DNA from: JBKPNJ01 sp963695705 | Lineage (GTDB): Bacteria; Actinomycetota; Actinomycetes; Propionibacteriales; Nocardioidaceae | NCBI GenBank assembly: GCA_963695705.1 | Contig: CAVOHB010000002.1 | Coordinates: 1-58,436, forward strand | DNA: 58,436 nt | Direction of reading: 5' to 3' | Shown here: in pieces, positions 16,990-26,791 of the stretch | Layout of the letters: every line of letters begins with the position of its first letter | Position numbering within the stretch: position 1 is the first letter of the stretch | Position numbers and translations under genes: made by a program | Notes under the pieces: model-generated | The model's database searches: none | The model's input: the letters and a program-made list of their open reading frames with translations, nothing else | What the model was told of the DNA's origin: nothing

Positions 16990-19870
16990 TCAGGCGCCAA
17001 TCCTCGCCGCCCAGGCCGCGATCTCCGCGCGTCGGGTCGCACCCAGCTTCGTCAGGATGTGTTCGACGTGCGAGGAGACCGTCTTGGGCGACACGAACAG
17101 CCGTGCCGCGATCTCGCGGTTGGTGAGCCCCTCGGAGAGAAGGGTGGCGACGGCGTACTCACGTTCCGTGAGCGGGTGCCACGGCTGAGTCGGACGTCCG
17201 CGGACATACGGCCGGAGCAGGTCGTCGACTGCTGCCACCACTGTCGCGGCTCCCGCCACGTCGGCGGCCGCGCGCACATCCGCGGCAAGTTTCGTCCCTT
17301 CGGCCAGCCGCCGCGCGGCGAGCGCTGCTCGAGCGGCGTCCACCGTCGCCCAGCTCTCCTCCCAGAAGCGGTGCAGTCTGTTCCAAGCGGCGCGGGCAGC
17401 CAGGAGGCTCAGGCGGGCGGTATCGAGGTCGCCGGCGGAGAGCTGCAGCAGTCCGTGAGCGTGGCCGACGGCAGGCAGGGTTCCCGGGATGCCACGGCGT
17501 ACCAGAGCCGCCTCGACCGTCGCGAGCCAGCGCTGGGCCGCGTCCTGCTCGTCCCGGGCGAGATGCGCACGGACGCCGGTGAGCAGGAAGGGGAACAGGT
17601 AGGCCGCGTCGGACACGTCCGCGGACAGAGCGTGGCCGCGGTCGCACAACCTGATCGCGGTGTCGTAGTCGCCGCGCAGCAGGGCGGTCTCGGCGAGGCC
17701 CCACAAAGGTGGAGACAGGCGTTGGAGCTCACGCATCGACTCGCCCTCGCCGCGGGCGTCCTCGAGCAGCTCCTCCGCGAAGCGCAAGTCACCGCGACCC
17801 ATGGCGAGGTAGCCGAGTACGTAGCGCGCGGTGATCCGGGTCGTGATGCCGCCTCTGCCGTCAGCCAGGGTGTGACGGGCCGTCCGTTCGGCGGCAGCCC
17901 AGTCACCAGAGGCCCACTGGACGTGCCCGAGGTGTGCCGCCAGGTAGCTCCGGTGGTTCCAGAGCTCGACGGCCTCGGCATATGCGATTCCCTGAGTCAG
18001 GAACCTCTCCGCCCGGTCGTAATCGACGAGCACCGAGGCGCTCGTTCCGATCATCCGAAATGCCCGCGCCGCAGCGGCCTCACGTCCAGCGTTCTGGGCC
18101 CTGTCGAGGGAGTGCTCGACGAGAGCCCAACCCTCCTCCGTCCGCCCGGCGAAGACGAGCACCGAACCGAGCGTCGCCGCGGTATCGAGCTCGGCCTGCT
18201 CGTCTCCGCTCGCCAGACTGAGCGCGCGGCTCTGCTCGCCGTACGCGATGGCCTCGTCCAGCCGCCGGTCCAGCATGTACGCCGCGGCCAGCCCGCTGAG
18301 CAGGGCGGCCCGCACCGACTCGGCGCCCGAGACACCGTCGAGGGTCGCCAGCGACTCCTGCAGGCGCGCGGTTCGGCGGTCCAGATGCTCGCCCAGCTGG
18401 TGCGTGACCGCGACCAGCCTTGGCATGATCGCCGCGGCGGCGAGCCGATCCCCCGAGCCGAGCAATAGGTCGTGCGCCGCGGTCAGGGCTTCTGCGGCCG
18501 CCGCGTTCTCGTCTGCAGCGGCGGCTTCGTCGCCGAGGGCCGCCAAGACGGTGGCGCGCTCCTCCGGCGTGGCATCGGCGGGCAGGTTCCGCTGCGCCCG
18601 CCGGTATAGGTGCAGTGCCTCGCGGTGCGCCGAGAGCGTGGCAGCCTCGCGGGCTGCGACAACAGCGTGTCGGTAGGCCTCTCTGCCGAGCCCGGCCCGG
18701 TCGAAGTGCGCCGACAGAAACGCGTCCGGGTAGCCGCGGTCCCGGGCGACCCGCGCGACCCGCTCGTGCAGCTGACGCCGTTGCGGCAGTGGGACATCAG
18801 CGTAGATGACGTCGCGGACGAGGGCATGCCGGAAATCGAAGGTGACCGGGTCCGCTCCGACCTCCACGAGGTTCAGGTCCCCCAGCGCGCGCAGCCCTCG
18901 GTGGACCGTCTCGGGCGGTTGCCCCGCGATGTCGGTCAGTAGGTCGAAGTCGAACGACCGGCCGATGACGGCCGCCGCCGACGCCACGTCGCGTGCGAGG
19001 TCATCCAGGGCGGAGGCTCGAGCCAGAACGGCGTCGGCAACGCGTGTCGGGGACACGCAGCTCTGAGAGTCCGCCGTCGCCTTCGCGGACAGCCGTGACG
19101 TCGCCCGCGGCGGCAATTAGTTCCTCCACGTGCAACGGAATACCGTCGCTGCGATCGTGGATCGCCGCCACGACCCGTGTCGGCACTGTTGCGCCGAGCA
19201 GGGCATTGGAGAGGACGCCCGTCTCCGCGAGACTTAATCGCGCGAGGGGGAGTTCATCGGCCAGTCGCTGCCCGAGCAGGCGGCCCCTCCAAAGCCGCAT
19301 CGGCGTCGTCGGGGAGAGCTCGTCGTTGCGGTAGGCGCCCACGACCAAGGTGGCCCGGGTGGCAAGTCGCGGCGCGAGACGGCTGATCACGTCCAGGCTG
19401 AGCTGGTCGGCCCAATGCATGTCCTCCAAGACGATGAGCAGCTGCCGACGGTCGTCCAGGTCGGCAACCGCGTCGGCGAGGTCTTGCACCAGCAGACGAT
19501 GGTGGCGGTGCGGGTCGGCATCACCGGTCGCCACGTCGCGCAATCGCCGGGACATCGCGCTGCCGGCGGCTTGCAGGGCGAGGTCCGGTGCCCGCCGCAG
19601 GTCTCCGGCGAGGTCGAGCAGGAGCCCCTCGGCGGCGACCGCGTCACCGGGGAAGGCGCTCGCCCGGAGGATGGTGAAACCGGCGCGTTCGGCTCGTCGG
19701 CTGATGGAGGCGAGTAGCCGGGTCTTGCCGATCCCTGCCTCGCCGGCGACGAGGAGGAGGCGCCCCCGACCGTCGGCAGTCTCCTTGAGACGCCGGCCGG
19801 CCACAGTCAGCAGCTCGTCACGGCCCACCAGCACAGGCGAGGTGAGCAGTGCGCGTGCCCGTACGGTCAA
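16990..19870 (-). CDS. LAL-type LuxR transcriptional regulator, one frameshift
   Basis: About 960 residues. TTG start overlaps the stop of the MOSC gene (TTGA). The N-terminal AAA domain has Walker A GEAGIGKTRL (about 43-52) and Walker B LLIVLEDMHWAD. One indel near 19045 splits the chain: the frame ending LRVPDT continues as VADAVLARASALDDLARDVA in the next. After the TPR-like region comes a C-terminal LuxR HTH: HPLTEREYAVATLLSEGLTN, REIAARLFVSPKTVSSHVEH. Position at the end of a CMD-DUF1348-MOSC run suggests it regulates that run or belongs to it. Confidence 0.8.
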
Positions 19871-20631
19871 TGCTGGACCACTGCTGATTCGTCGTCCCTG
19901 TGCAGAGGGTACGGGCGGCCGGTGACCCAACCCCCCGGGCGCGGCTCGCGGTGGGCAGGGAGTCGCCGCGGGAGAGGAACCACTTCCACGGGGTCGCCGA
20001 CACGGACGGCTCCGTCGGCGATCATCCAGCAGTCCAGGGCGACGGAGCCGTCGAACTCGCGACGGATCCGACGAAGCACGTCAAGGTCCTGCGCACCGCT
20101 GTCGGGATCGATCGTGGTGACGATGCAGCGGGCCCGCAGGGAGAGCACCCCGATGAGCGTCGTCCCGATGCGCAGCGCATGGCCCGGCCAGTGCCGTTCG
20201 GCGCCCTCGGCCGCGCCGGCGATGACGAGGTTCGGCCGGAGGCGGCGGCGGTCGACGCCGAGCCGAGCGATCTCGGTGTCGGTGGCGACCAACAGCGGCA
20301 GCACGTCGAACCTCTCTGGCGCCGGGTCGCGGACCAGGAGTGCGTCCGGGCCGGCCGCGGCCGCGACCTGGGCGGCGGCTTCGGGGCTGTCCCAGGGATG
20401 GCCTTCCACGAGGGGTTCGCCGTCAGCACCTGTCCGCGCGCCCAGCGTGAGGAGCTCGTGACGGGTGCGGCCGGTCAGCAGCCCTCGTGCCCCGCGCACG
20501 TGCACGACCCGGTCGCCGGGGATCCCCCCGCTGGTCAACCTGGTCTCGTCGAGCATCTCGCCGCGAAGTGACTTCACGGGGTAGCGCCAGATCTCGGCCA
20601 CGTGCAGCGCACCGTCCGTCGAGGGCGTCAT
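19867..20631 (-). CDS. MOSC-domain protein (molybdenum-cofactor sulfurase C-terminal type)
   Basis: Intact, 254 residues. N-terminal beta-barrel ALHVAEIWRYPVKSLRGEML (the YPVKS motif is typical), GGIPGDRVVHVRGARGLLTG, then RRLRPNLVIAGAAEGAERHW and RARCIVTTIDPDSGAQD, matching the RPN and RC-T-DP motifs of MOSC proteins. The conserved Cys in RARC is the presumed sulfur carrier. Such proteins bind the molybdenum cofactor and reduce N-hydroxylated compounds or act as iron-sulfur-free oxidoreductases. Its ATG overlaps the upstream stop (ATGA). Confidence 0.8.
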   Translation of the reverse strand: MTPSTDGALHVAEIWRYPVKSLRGEMLDETRLTSGGIPGDRVVHVRGARGLLTGRTRHELLTLGARTGADGEPLVEGHPWDSPEAAAQVAAAAGPDALLVRDPAPERFDVLPLLVATDTEIARLGVDRRRLRPNLVIAGAAEGAERHWPGHALRIGTTLIGVLSLRARCIVTTIDPDSGAQDLDVLRRIRREFDGSVALDCWMIADGAVRVGDPVEVVPLPRRLPAHREPRPGGWVTGRPYPLHRDDESAVVQH

Positions 20632-21039
20632 GCCAGTCGCCGGTCGATCTCGTCGATCGGTACGTCGTTGATGCTCGCGTCGCGGCTGGTCATGTAGCCG
20701 TTGTCGTCGAACTGCCACATCTCGTTACCGTGGCTGCGCCACCACTGCCCGCCGGCGTCGCGCCATTCGTACTGGAACGTGACGGCGATCCGGTCGTCGG
20801 TGTAGGCCCAGAGCTGCTTGCGCAGGACGTAGTCGAGCTCTCGTCTTCCACTTCCGGTCCAGGAACGCCGTGATCTGCGCGTGGCCGGTGATGAACTCCG
20901 AACGGTTCCGCCACCGCGAGTCCACCGTGTACGCCTGGACCACGTGCTCGGGGTCGCGGGTGTTCCAGGCGTCCTCGGCCGCCTGCACCTTGGCTGCGGC
21001 AGTCGCGGCGGTGAAGGGGGGCGTCGGGGGTCGGGACAT
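20628..21039 (-). CDS. DUF1348 / NTF2-like protein, frameshifted
   Basis: Begins MSRPPTPPFTAATAAAKVQA, then AEDAWNTRDPEHVVQAYTVD and SRWRNRSEFITGHAQITAFL. An indel near 20845 moves to RELDYVLRKQLWAYTDDRIA, VTFQYEWRDAGGQWWRSHGN, and a last stretch RDASINDVPI. These motifs (NRSEF-TGR, RELDY-L-K-LWA, EW-D-GQWWRS-GNE) define DUF1348, an SnoaL-like cone fold of about 150 residues with unknown reaction. Coupled to the MOSC gene by ATGA. Confidence 0.8.
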
Positions 21040-21120
21040 GGCTGCTCCTCTGACAGAACTGTCGGTGCCGGGTCGGGTGGCGGCGGATCGGTGCCTGCTC
21101 GATCCGTCGCCACCCGGGTC

Positions 21121-21673
21121 TCAGGCGGCGTGGGGGTACGGCGTGACGACTGGCCAGTCGTTGTCGACGCCGGCGAGCTTGTTGAACAGGTTGGTGAGCA
21201 CGTTCACCGCGACGTGCCCGACGGTCTCGGCGATCTCCTGATCCGAGACCCCGGCCGCGTGCACCTGCTCGAACAGCGCGTCGCTGATCTCGCCGCGGTC
21301 GCGGACGACGGCGGCCGCCAGCTGCAGGATCGCCTCGGTGTGCGCGTCCTCGCTCTTTGCCTGGCGGGCCGCGTCAAGCCTCCGCCTCGTCGATCTTGGC
21401 CAGGTGCGAGCCGATGTAGGTGTGCGCCGAAAGGCAGTACCCGCACTTGTTGACCTCGGCGACGGCGATGGCGATCCGCTCGCGGACACCGGCGTCGAGT
21501 CCGCCCGCCGCAAGGGCACCGGACAAGCTCAGGTAACCCTCGAGCAGTGCGGGACTGTTCGCCATCACCTTGGTCATGTTCGGGACCAGACCAAGACTCT
21601 TCTCGACCTGCGCCAGCAGAGCCTTCGCGGCTCCCTCGGCACCTTCCGGCTCGATCGTCGACAACCTGCTCAT
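21121..21673 (-). CDS. Carboxymuconolactone decarboxylase / AhpD-type peroxidase-related protein, frameshifted
   Basis: Starts MSRLSTIEPEGAEGAAKALL, with LGLVPNMTKVMANSPALLEG and the redox centre EVNKCGYCLSAHTYIG (Cys77-x-x-Cys80, His84), the AhpD active-site pattern. A frameshift near 21380 leads to RQAKSEDAHTEAILQLAAAV and HVAVNVLTNLFNKLAGVDND, as in the PXPW peroxidase-related family. Likely an alkylhydroperoxide-reducing or stress-related enzyme. First gene of a minus-strand run with DUF1348, MOSC and LAL genes; divergent from a CGNR regulator. Confidence 0.8.
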
Positions 21674-21695
21674 GAGACGTTCCTTCCCTGAATGT

Positions 21696-21785
21696 TCTAA
21701 TGGTTGGGACTGCGTTCGTGTCATTAGGACGATGCCATGGTCACTCACCAATGTCAACGGTTGGCAGATGGCTGTTACCATTAGG
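21696..21785. promoter_or_regulatory. Candidate operator sites with CTAATG/CATTAG half-sites
   Basis: Between the CMD gene and the divergent CGNR gene, CTAATGG (from 21698) faces CATTAGG (21723) as an inverted pair with about 20 bases between, and a further CCATTAGG lies at 21778. Three copies of one core in a regulator-target gap suggest binding sites of the CGNR protein; this is inference from position and repetition. Confidence 0.4.
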
Positions 21786-22431
21786 TCATGGTGTCGTGGA
21801 CGGGTTCCCGAGGCAGTCCTGCTGCCGCACCCGGACGAGCCGGTGCCCGTCCTGCTGATGAACACGATCTGGGCCGACCGGACGAGCGTCCATGACGGAC
21901 TCGGCACCACCGGTGACGCTGGCGGCCTGGCTCGCGGCCGTGGGCGGTCGCCTGTTCGCCGGCGGGGAGCGGGCCGCCTCCGCCGTCCGGCGCGCCGACC
22001 TCGACGACTTCCGGCACCTGCGCGACGCGCTACGGCGACTCGCCGCCGAGGTCTCTCGGGACACCCGGCCCCGCGCCGTGAACGCGGCCCCCGACCTTGG
22101 TCTCGTCGAGGCCGTGACCGTTCTCAACACGGCCAGCGCCACCGCGCCGGCGGCGCCGACCCTTCTGGTGCCGGGCTGGCAGGTTCAGTCGTCACCTGTG
22201 GCCGGGGCCCGGGTCCCGACCGCGGCGCTGTCCGCTGTGGCGGCGCTGGCGGTGGACACATTCGCGGAGACCGGTCGCAAGGCGGTTCGGGCCTGCCAGG
22301 CTCCCGGCTGCGTCCTGTACTTCGTCAAGGACCACCCGCGGCGGGAGTGGTGCTCGGCTGCCTGCGGAAACCGCGCCCGAGCCGCCCGCCACTACCAACG
22401 GCACCGCTCCGGTGCGACTCAACAGGGCTGA
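21768..22431 (+). CDS. CGNR zinc-finger transcriptional regulator, frameshifted near the N-terminus
   Basis: The N-terminal ABATE-type segment (VPEAVLLPHPDEPVPVLLMN, TIWADRTSVHDGLGTTGD) lies in one frame and continues, after an indel near 21915, as LAAWLAAVGGRLFAGGERAA in another. The finger reads CQAPGCVLYFVKDHPRREW followed by CSAACGNRARAARHYQRHR. The start is uncertain: ATG 21768 is the first in frame, while ATG 21788 would need a second indel. Divergent from the CMD-DUF1348-MOSC-LAL run and therefore its likely local regulator. Confidence 0.8.
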
Positions 22432-22709
22432 CGGCGGCGCAGGGCAGCCACCAGCGCCACATACCAGTGGGCGCCGTGGCTCAGTCGCAGCCGTCGCGGG
22501 CTCGGTCAGACGACTCCGGGGCGACGATGATCTGGCCGACGAGCGTCGGCGGCGCGGCGGTTACCTGGACGACCCGGTCCGCCTGGAGCAGATGCTGGCC
22601 GGTTGAGGACCGCGGTAACGCTCTCCGAGATCAGGGGACTCAGGAACATGGTGCTGGTCCGGTCACCCGGCTCTGCACCATCCCTGTTGCCATCGTGTGT
22701 GGAGGATCG

Positions 22710-23661
22710 ATGACGAGTTCCCGGCTCGTGCCCGTGACCGACCGTTGGCCGGAGCGCCTGCAACCCGGTGCCCTCCGGTGGGTGCGCTCGAGCAGCAACT
22801 ACGACAGCACGATCGCCTTCTACCGCGACCTCGTCGGGCTGCCGATCGTCGGTTCCTTCTCGGACAGCTTCGGCGAGGACGGGACGATCTTCGGGCTACC
22901 GGACACCGGGACGCAGATGGAGGTCGTGCGCACGCGCCAGCCGCGTCGTCAGCCGGACCGGTTCGACCAGGTGGTGTTCTACCTGCCTGGCAGCGACGCC
23001 GTCCGGACAGCGACCGAACCGCTGCGCAAGCGAGGCCTGCTGCCGTACCACGCGCCCCACCCGTACTGGGAGGCGAACGGCGCCGTGATGTACCTCGACC
23101 CGGACGGTCGTGGCGTCGTCTACGCGCCGTGGGTGTATGGCCTGGAGCCTGACCCGGTGGATGGACCCTCACCCAGCGTCACCGCCGGGGGTGTCCGGGT
23201 CGAGCCGTACTCCGGTGCCCGGGAGGATCTCCGGCCGTTGTTCGAGCTGGCCGAGGACTCGGCGGCCCAGCTCGACTCCTATCTGGGCTCGGGCCGGGTC
23301 CTGGTGGCCCGGTCCGGAGATGCTGTGGTCGGTCACCTGCAGCTCGTCGAGACCGATCGCAGCAACGAGATCGAGCTCAAGAACATGGCCGTCCGGGAGG
23401 ACCTGCAGGGCCGCGGCATCGGTGGCCGGCTGGTGAGAGCGGCCATCGAGCTGGTTGCGGGTGAGGCAGGTACGTCGGTGCTCGTGGCTACCGCTGCCGC
23501 TGACATCGGCAACCTCCGGTTCTACCAACGGCAGGGCTTCCGGATGCGGTCGATCGAACGGGACGCCTTCACCGCGGAGACCGGCTACCCAGCTGAGCAT
23601 CGTCATCGACGGCATCGCACTGCGCGACCGGGTCTGGCTGGACTACCCGCTCGCGCAGTGA
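22710..23661 (+). CDS. VOC (glyoxalase)-GNAT acetyltransferase fusion protein
   Basis: GGAGG lies four bases ahead of the ATG. Residues about 20-150 form a VOC domain: RWVRSSSNYDSTIAFYRDLV, GLPIVGSFSDSFGEDGTIFG, and YHAPHPYWEANGAVMYLDPD. Residues about 165-310 form a GNAT domain: VRVEPYSGAREDLRPLFELA, IELKNMAVREDLQGRGIGGR (the Q-x-x-G-x-G acetyl-CoA loop) and NLRFYQRQGFRMRSIERD. One indel near 23590 shifts the end to LSIVIDGIALRDRVWLDYPL. A stand-alone fusion of this kind suggests binding or detoxifying a small electrophile or amine and acetylating it; the substrate is unknown. Confidence 0.85.
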
Positions 23662-23664
23662 AGA

Positions 23665-23705
23665 GGTGCTGCGGCCCGGCACGCGTGGTGACGGGCCGCA
23701 GCACC
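23665..23705. terminator. Bidirectional hairpin between convergent genes
   Basis: GGTGCTGCGGCCC pairs exactly with GGGCCGCAGCACC across a 15-base loop. It starts four bases after the VOC-GNAT stop and ends eight bases before the stop of the minus-strand beta-propeller gene, so it serves both. There is no T-run, as is usual for high-GC actinobacterial terminators. Confidence 0.7.
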
Positions 23706-23712
23706 CCCACGG

Positions 23713-24871
23713 TCAGGTGACGACGATGCCCTGCATCCCCGGGGCTGCAGGGCTGTTGACCGGAAGTCCGGTCACCGTGCCGGTGCGGGTCAGGCCGCCG
23801 TCCGACGCGACGGCGTAGATGCCGGCGGTGCCGGCCTTGCCGTTGAGCTCGTACAGGAATCGACCGTCCTCGGTGCCGGCCAGGTCGATCGGTCCCGCGT
23901 CCGTCGTCGCGGTCACGCCGTCGGCGTCGAGCAGGGTGAGTGCTCCCGTTGGCGGCTTCGGTGTAGCCGGTGACGGTGTTGCTGCCGGTGTTGGTCGTGT
24001 ACAGGTGACCGCCGACCTCGGCGACCCAGCACAGGGCGCTCTGGCCGTTGGACGGGGCCTGTGCCACCGGGACCAGCGTGCCGTCGGCCGCGAACGACCA
24101 GGTGCTCAGGACACCACTTGCGTCACCGAGCACGATCCGTCCGGCTGTGTCGAACACGAACGGGAACGGCACCGGCCCGGTGTTGGTCACCGTGGGAGCA
24201 GCCGAAGGCTTTCCGTTGGCGCCGATCGCGAAGACGTCGACCGTGCCGTGGGTCTTGGTCGACACGACCAGCCGGTCACCGTCGGGCGTGACCCCGATCT
24301 GGGCGGGAGAGGCGAGGAAGTCCGGCGGGGTGCTGCCGTCCAGGCCGAGTGGGCGCACCGAGTCGGGGATGGCGTGAAGGTCGTCGCCGGTCCGGCGGAA
24401 GCCACTGACCGACCCGTCCCCGCCGGCGTTGAGGACGTAGACGTTCTGGCCGGACACCGTCACCGACACCGGGAACTGCCCACCCGTGCGGATGACCTGC
24501 TCCCGCCGGAGCGAGGTGCCGTGGACCGAGAACCGGGTGAGCGTGTTGCTGCCGGCGTTCACGGCGAGCAACTCGCCGTGGGCGCGGTCGGCCACCAGCG
24601 AGCCCTGCGACGCGAGCGGGTCGGTCGGGTTGCGCAGGGTGGCCGAACCCAGCCCGCCGGTAGCGAAGCTGCCGGCGGGCGTCAGGCCGCCGTCCGAGGC
24701 CCGGGCGAACGCGCGCACGGCGTTGCCGTCGCCGGCGTTCGTCTGCACGAACACGGAGGGCACGAACCCGCTCGTTGCGGCCGACGCCGATCCGGCGCCG
24801 GCCACGAGCGGCGCAGCCGCGAGCAGTGCGGTCACCGCCGCGACCGCGATCCTGCGATGAGTTGCTGACAT
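23713..24871 (-). CDS. Secreted beta-propeller (lactonase-like) protein, one frameshift
   Basis: Signal peptide MSATHRRIAVAAVTALLAAA-PLVAGAGSASA with an ASA cleavage site. The mature part has repeated NHL/lactonase blades: FVQTNAGDGNAVRAFARASD, GELLAVNAGSNTLTRFSVHG, NVYVLNAGGDGSVSGFRRTG, HLYTTNTGSNTVTGYTEAAN. An indel near 23940 shifts the last blade to LYELNGKAGTAGIYAVASDG. It resembles 6-phosphogluconolactonase-like and actinobacterial 'lactonase family' proteins that are exported and whose ligands are mostly unknown. Convergent with the VOC-GNAT gene. Confidence 0.8.
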
Positions 24872-24955
24872 CAAATGCCTCCTTCGCGGGGCGGCCGGAG
24901 CGACCGCCATTCGCACCTGACAACCCAGGAAGGAGGGTCAGCTGGTCCCGATCTC

Positions 24956-25064
24956 GGCTTACGGAACTGTGACGTCGGGGGACCGCCCTGCGGGAGGAGG
25001 CGCGAAGCCAGGTGCTGTAGGCGGGGTCGGCCCACGCGCCCCGGCTGTAAGCGTTCCGTAAGCC
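24956..25064. repeat. Widely spaced 12-bp inverted repeat between divergent genes
   Basis: GGCTTACGGAAC (24956-24967) and its exact complement GTTCCGTAAGCC (25053-25064) lie 85 bases apart, between the start of the secreted beta-propeller gene and the GNAT gene. They could be paired operators for DNA looping, or one site each for the two divergent promoters. Confidence 0.45.
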
Positions 25065-25154
25065 AGCCTGCATTGCCCCGTCAGTGAGGCTCAGGCAGAT
25101 TGGAATACCGCCAGTACGTCGGGTTAGGTCCCCAGAGATGAAGGCAATCGCGAG

Positions 25155-26009
25155 ATGATGAACGCCGAACGATGGCCGCTCTTCTGCGACACCGCCCTGG
25201 CTGCACGCATCGAGCGGGCCGAGGCCCAGCTGATCGCCAGGAGCAGCGAGGCCGCCGGCCGCCGGCAGGCGGACACCGCTGGTTTCGTGATCCCCGTTGC
25301 CGGGGGCGTGGCGAGCTTTGCCGAAGAAGGGTCACCCTTCAACAAGGTCGCGGGGCTCGGTTTCGACGGCGTCCCGACCGCAGCCGCCCTCGACGAGATC
25401 GAGGAGGCGTTCGCCGCCCGCGGGGCCCCCGTGCAGGTCGAGCTCGCACACCTCGTCGACCCGACGATCGGCGCCCTTCTGACCGACCGCGACTACCGCC
25501 TCGAATCCTTCGAGAACGTGCTCGGTCTCGCCCTCAACTACGACAACGAGCGCGTCACGCCACCGGGGGTGCAGGTGCGGCCGAGCGGAGACGACGAGTT
25601 CGAGCTGTGGCTCGACGTGGTGGCCGACGCCGCCGCCCACCCCGACACCCAAGGGGTGCCCTGGCGCGAAGAGTTTCCCCGGGAGGTCTACCTGAGGGCC
25701 GAGCGTGACGCCGCGGCGGCCGGCGTCACCCGCTACGTCGCCCTGCTCGAGGGGACCGTCGCCGGAGGTGCCGGTCTCCGCATCGACGAGGGCGTCGCAC
25801 AGCTCGCCGGGGCGGGGACCGCGCCCGCGCACCGCCGCCGCGGTGTCCAGACCGCGCTTCTCTCCGCCCGGCTCGCCGACGCCGCCGCCGCCGGCTGCGA
25901 CGTCGCCGTGATCACCACCCAGCCAGGCTCCAAGTCCCAGCAGAACGCCCAGCGGCGTGGCTTCGAGCTGCTGTACACCCGCGCGGTGCTTGTGAAGCAG
26001 CCAGGATGA
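25155..26009 (+). CDS. GNAT-family acetyltransferase
   Basis: Intact, 284 residues. The N-terminal half (ALAARIERAEAQLIARSSEA ... LEIEEAFAARGAPVQVEL-type) is a helper domain; the C-terminal GNAT fold has GVAQLAGAGTAPAHRRRGVQ (the R-R-x-G-V/A acetyl-CoA loop), TALLSARLADAAAAGCDVAV and QQNAQRRGFELLYTR. Family members acetylate amines such as antibiotics, polyamines or N-termini; nothing here fixes the substrate. Two adjacent ATGs exist; the first is given. Its stop overlaps the cyclase start (ATGA). Confidence 0.85.
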   Translation: MMNAERWPLFCDTALAARIERAEAQLIARSSEAAGRRQADTAGFVIPVAGGVASFAEEGSPFNKVAGLGFDGVPTAAALDEIEEAFAARGAPVQVELAHLVDPTIGALLTDRDYRLESFENVLGLALNYDNERVTPPGVQVRPSGDDEFELWLDVVADAAAHPDTQGVPWREEFPREVYLRAERDAAAAGVTRYVALLEGTVAGGAGLRIDEGVAQLAGAGTAPAHRRRGVQTALLSARLADAAAAGCDVAVITTQPGSKSQQNAQRRGFELLYTRAVLVKQPG

Positions 26010-26694
26010 GCCGCCGGTTCGTCGACCTGAGCCACCCGATCGTGGCCGGCATGACGACGTATCCCGGCTTGCCGGGACCTGAGATCGAGACCTTCATCGG
26101 CAGGGAGGAGTCGGCCAGCCGCCTGGCGCCTGGTGTCTCCTTTCACATCGGTCGCATCTGCATGGTCGCCAACACCGGCACGTACCTGGATGCCCCCTTC
26201 CACTTCTTCAGCTCCGGCGCGGACACCGCCGGGTTGCCGCTCGAACGGCTGGTCGACCTGCGCACTGTCGTCGTCGACGCCCGGGGTGACATCCGCGTTG
26301 AGGCCGACAGGTTGCGTCGGGCTACCGGACACCGCTGGCGCTGCCGTACTTGTTCGCACCGACTGGTCCCGTCACTGGGGCACGGCCCGATACGCGGACG
26401 GCAGCCCACATCTGAGCCGCGACGCCGTCCAGTGGCTGATCGAAGCCGGAGTGGCCCTTGTCGGCATCGACGCCCTGAACATCGACGACGTGAACGACCT
26501 CGCGCGGCCGGCTCATGTCGGTCTGCTGGGAGCCGGTATCCCGATCATCGAGCACATGACGAACCTTCAGGCGCTGCCGGCGGAGGGAGCGCGGCTGACG
26601 CGCTGTCCCGCCGCCCGTGGTCGGCATGGGCACGATGCCCGTGCGGGCCGTCGCCGCGATCGGGTCGGAAGCCGTGACATCTGGAAGCTCGTAG
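26006..26694 (+). CDS. Cyclase-family metal hydrolase (kynurenine formamidase-like), frameshifted
   Basis: Starts MSRRFVDLSHPIVAGMTTYP, with the metal/active-site motif in the variant form NTGTYLDAPFHFF (consensus HxGTHxDxPxH). An indel near 26335 continues in LVRTDWSRHWGTARYADGSP, and HLSRDAVQWLIEAGVALVGI, DALNIDD, then IIEHMTNLQALPA. A second indel near 26605 leads to PVRAVAAIG and the stop. The first metal-binding His of the motif is Asn and the second His is Tyr, so activity may differ from formamidases. Coupled to the GNAT gene. Confidence 0.75.
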
Positions 26695-26791
26695 GCCCGC
26701 TCCCGTCGACGGCCGTAACGCGGCGGGCTGGACGAGGTCTCTGCATAAGGGACCAGACGGTCCACAAGAACTCACAGCGAAGGACTTCGTC

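Noticed and set aside
17059..18468. A 469-codon plus-strand frame opposite the second LAL regulator
   Set aside because: Shadow of the regulator coding DNA, without domain-like sequence.
21570..23720. One 716-codon plus-strand protein joining the CGNR start and the VOC-GNAT protein
   Set aside because: The middle part is shadow-like; the CGNR protein continues in another frame and the VOC-GNAT gene has its own ribosome-binding site and ATG.
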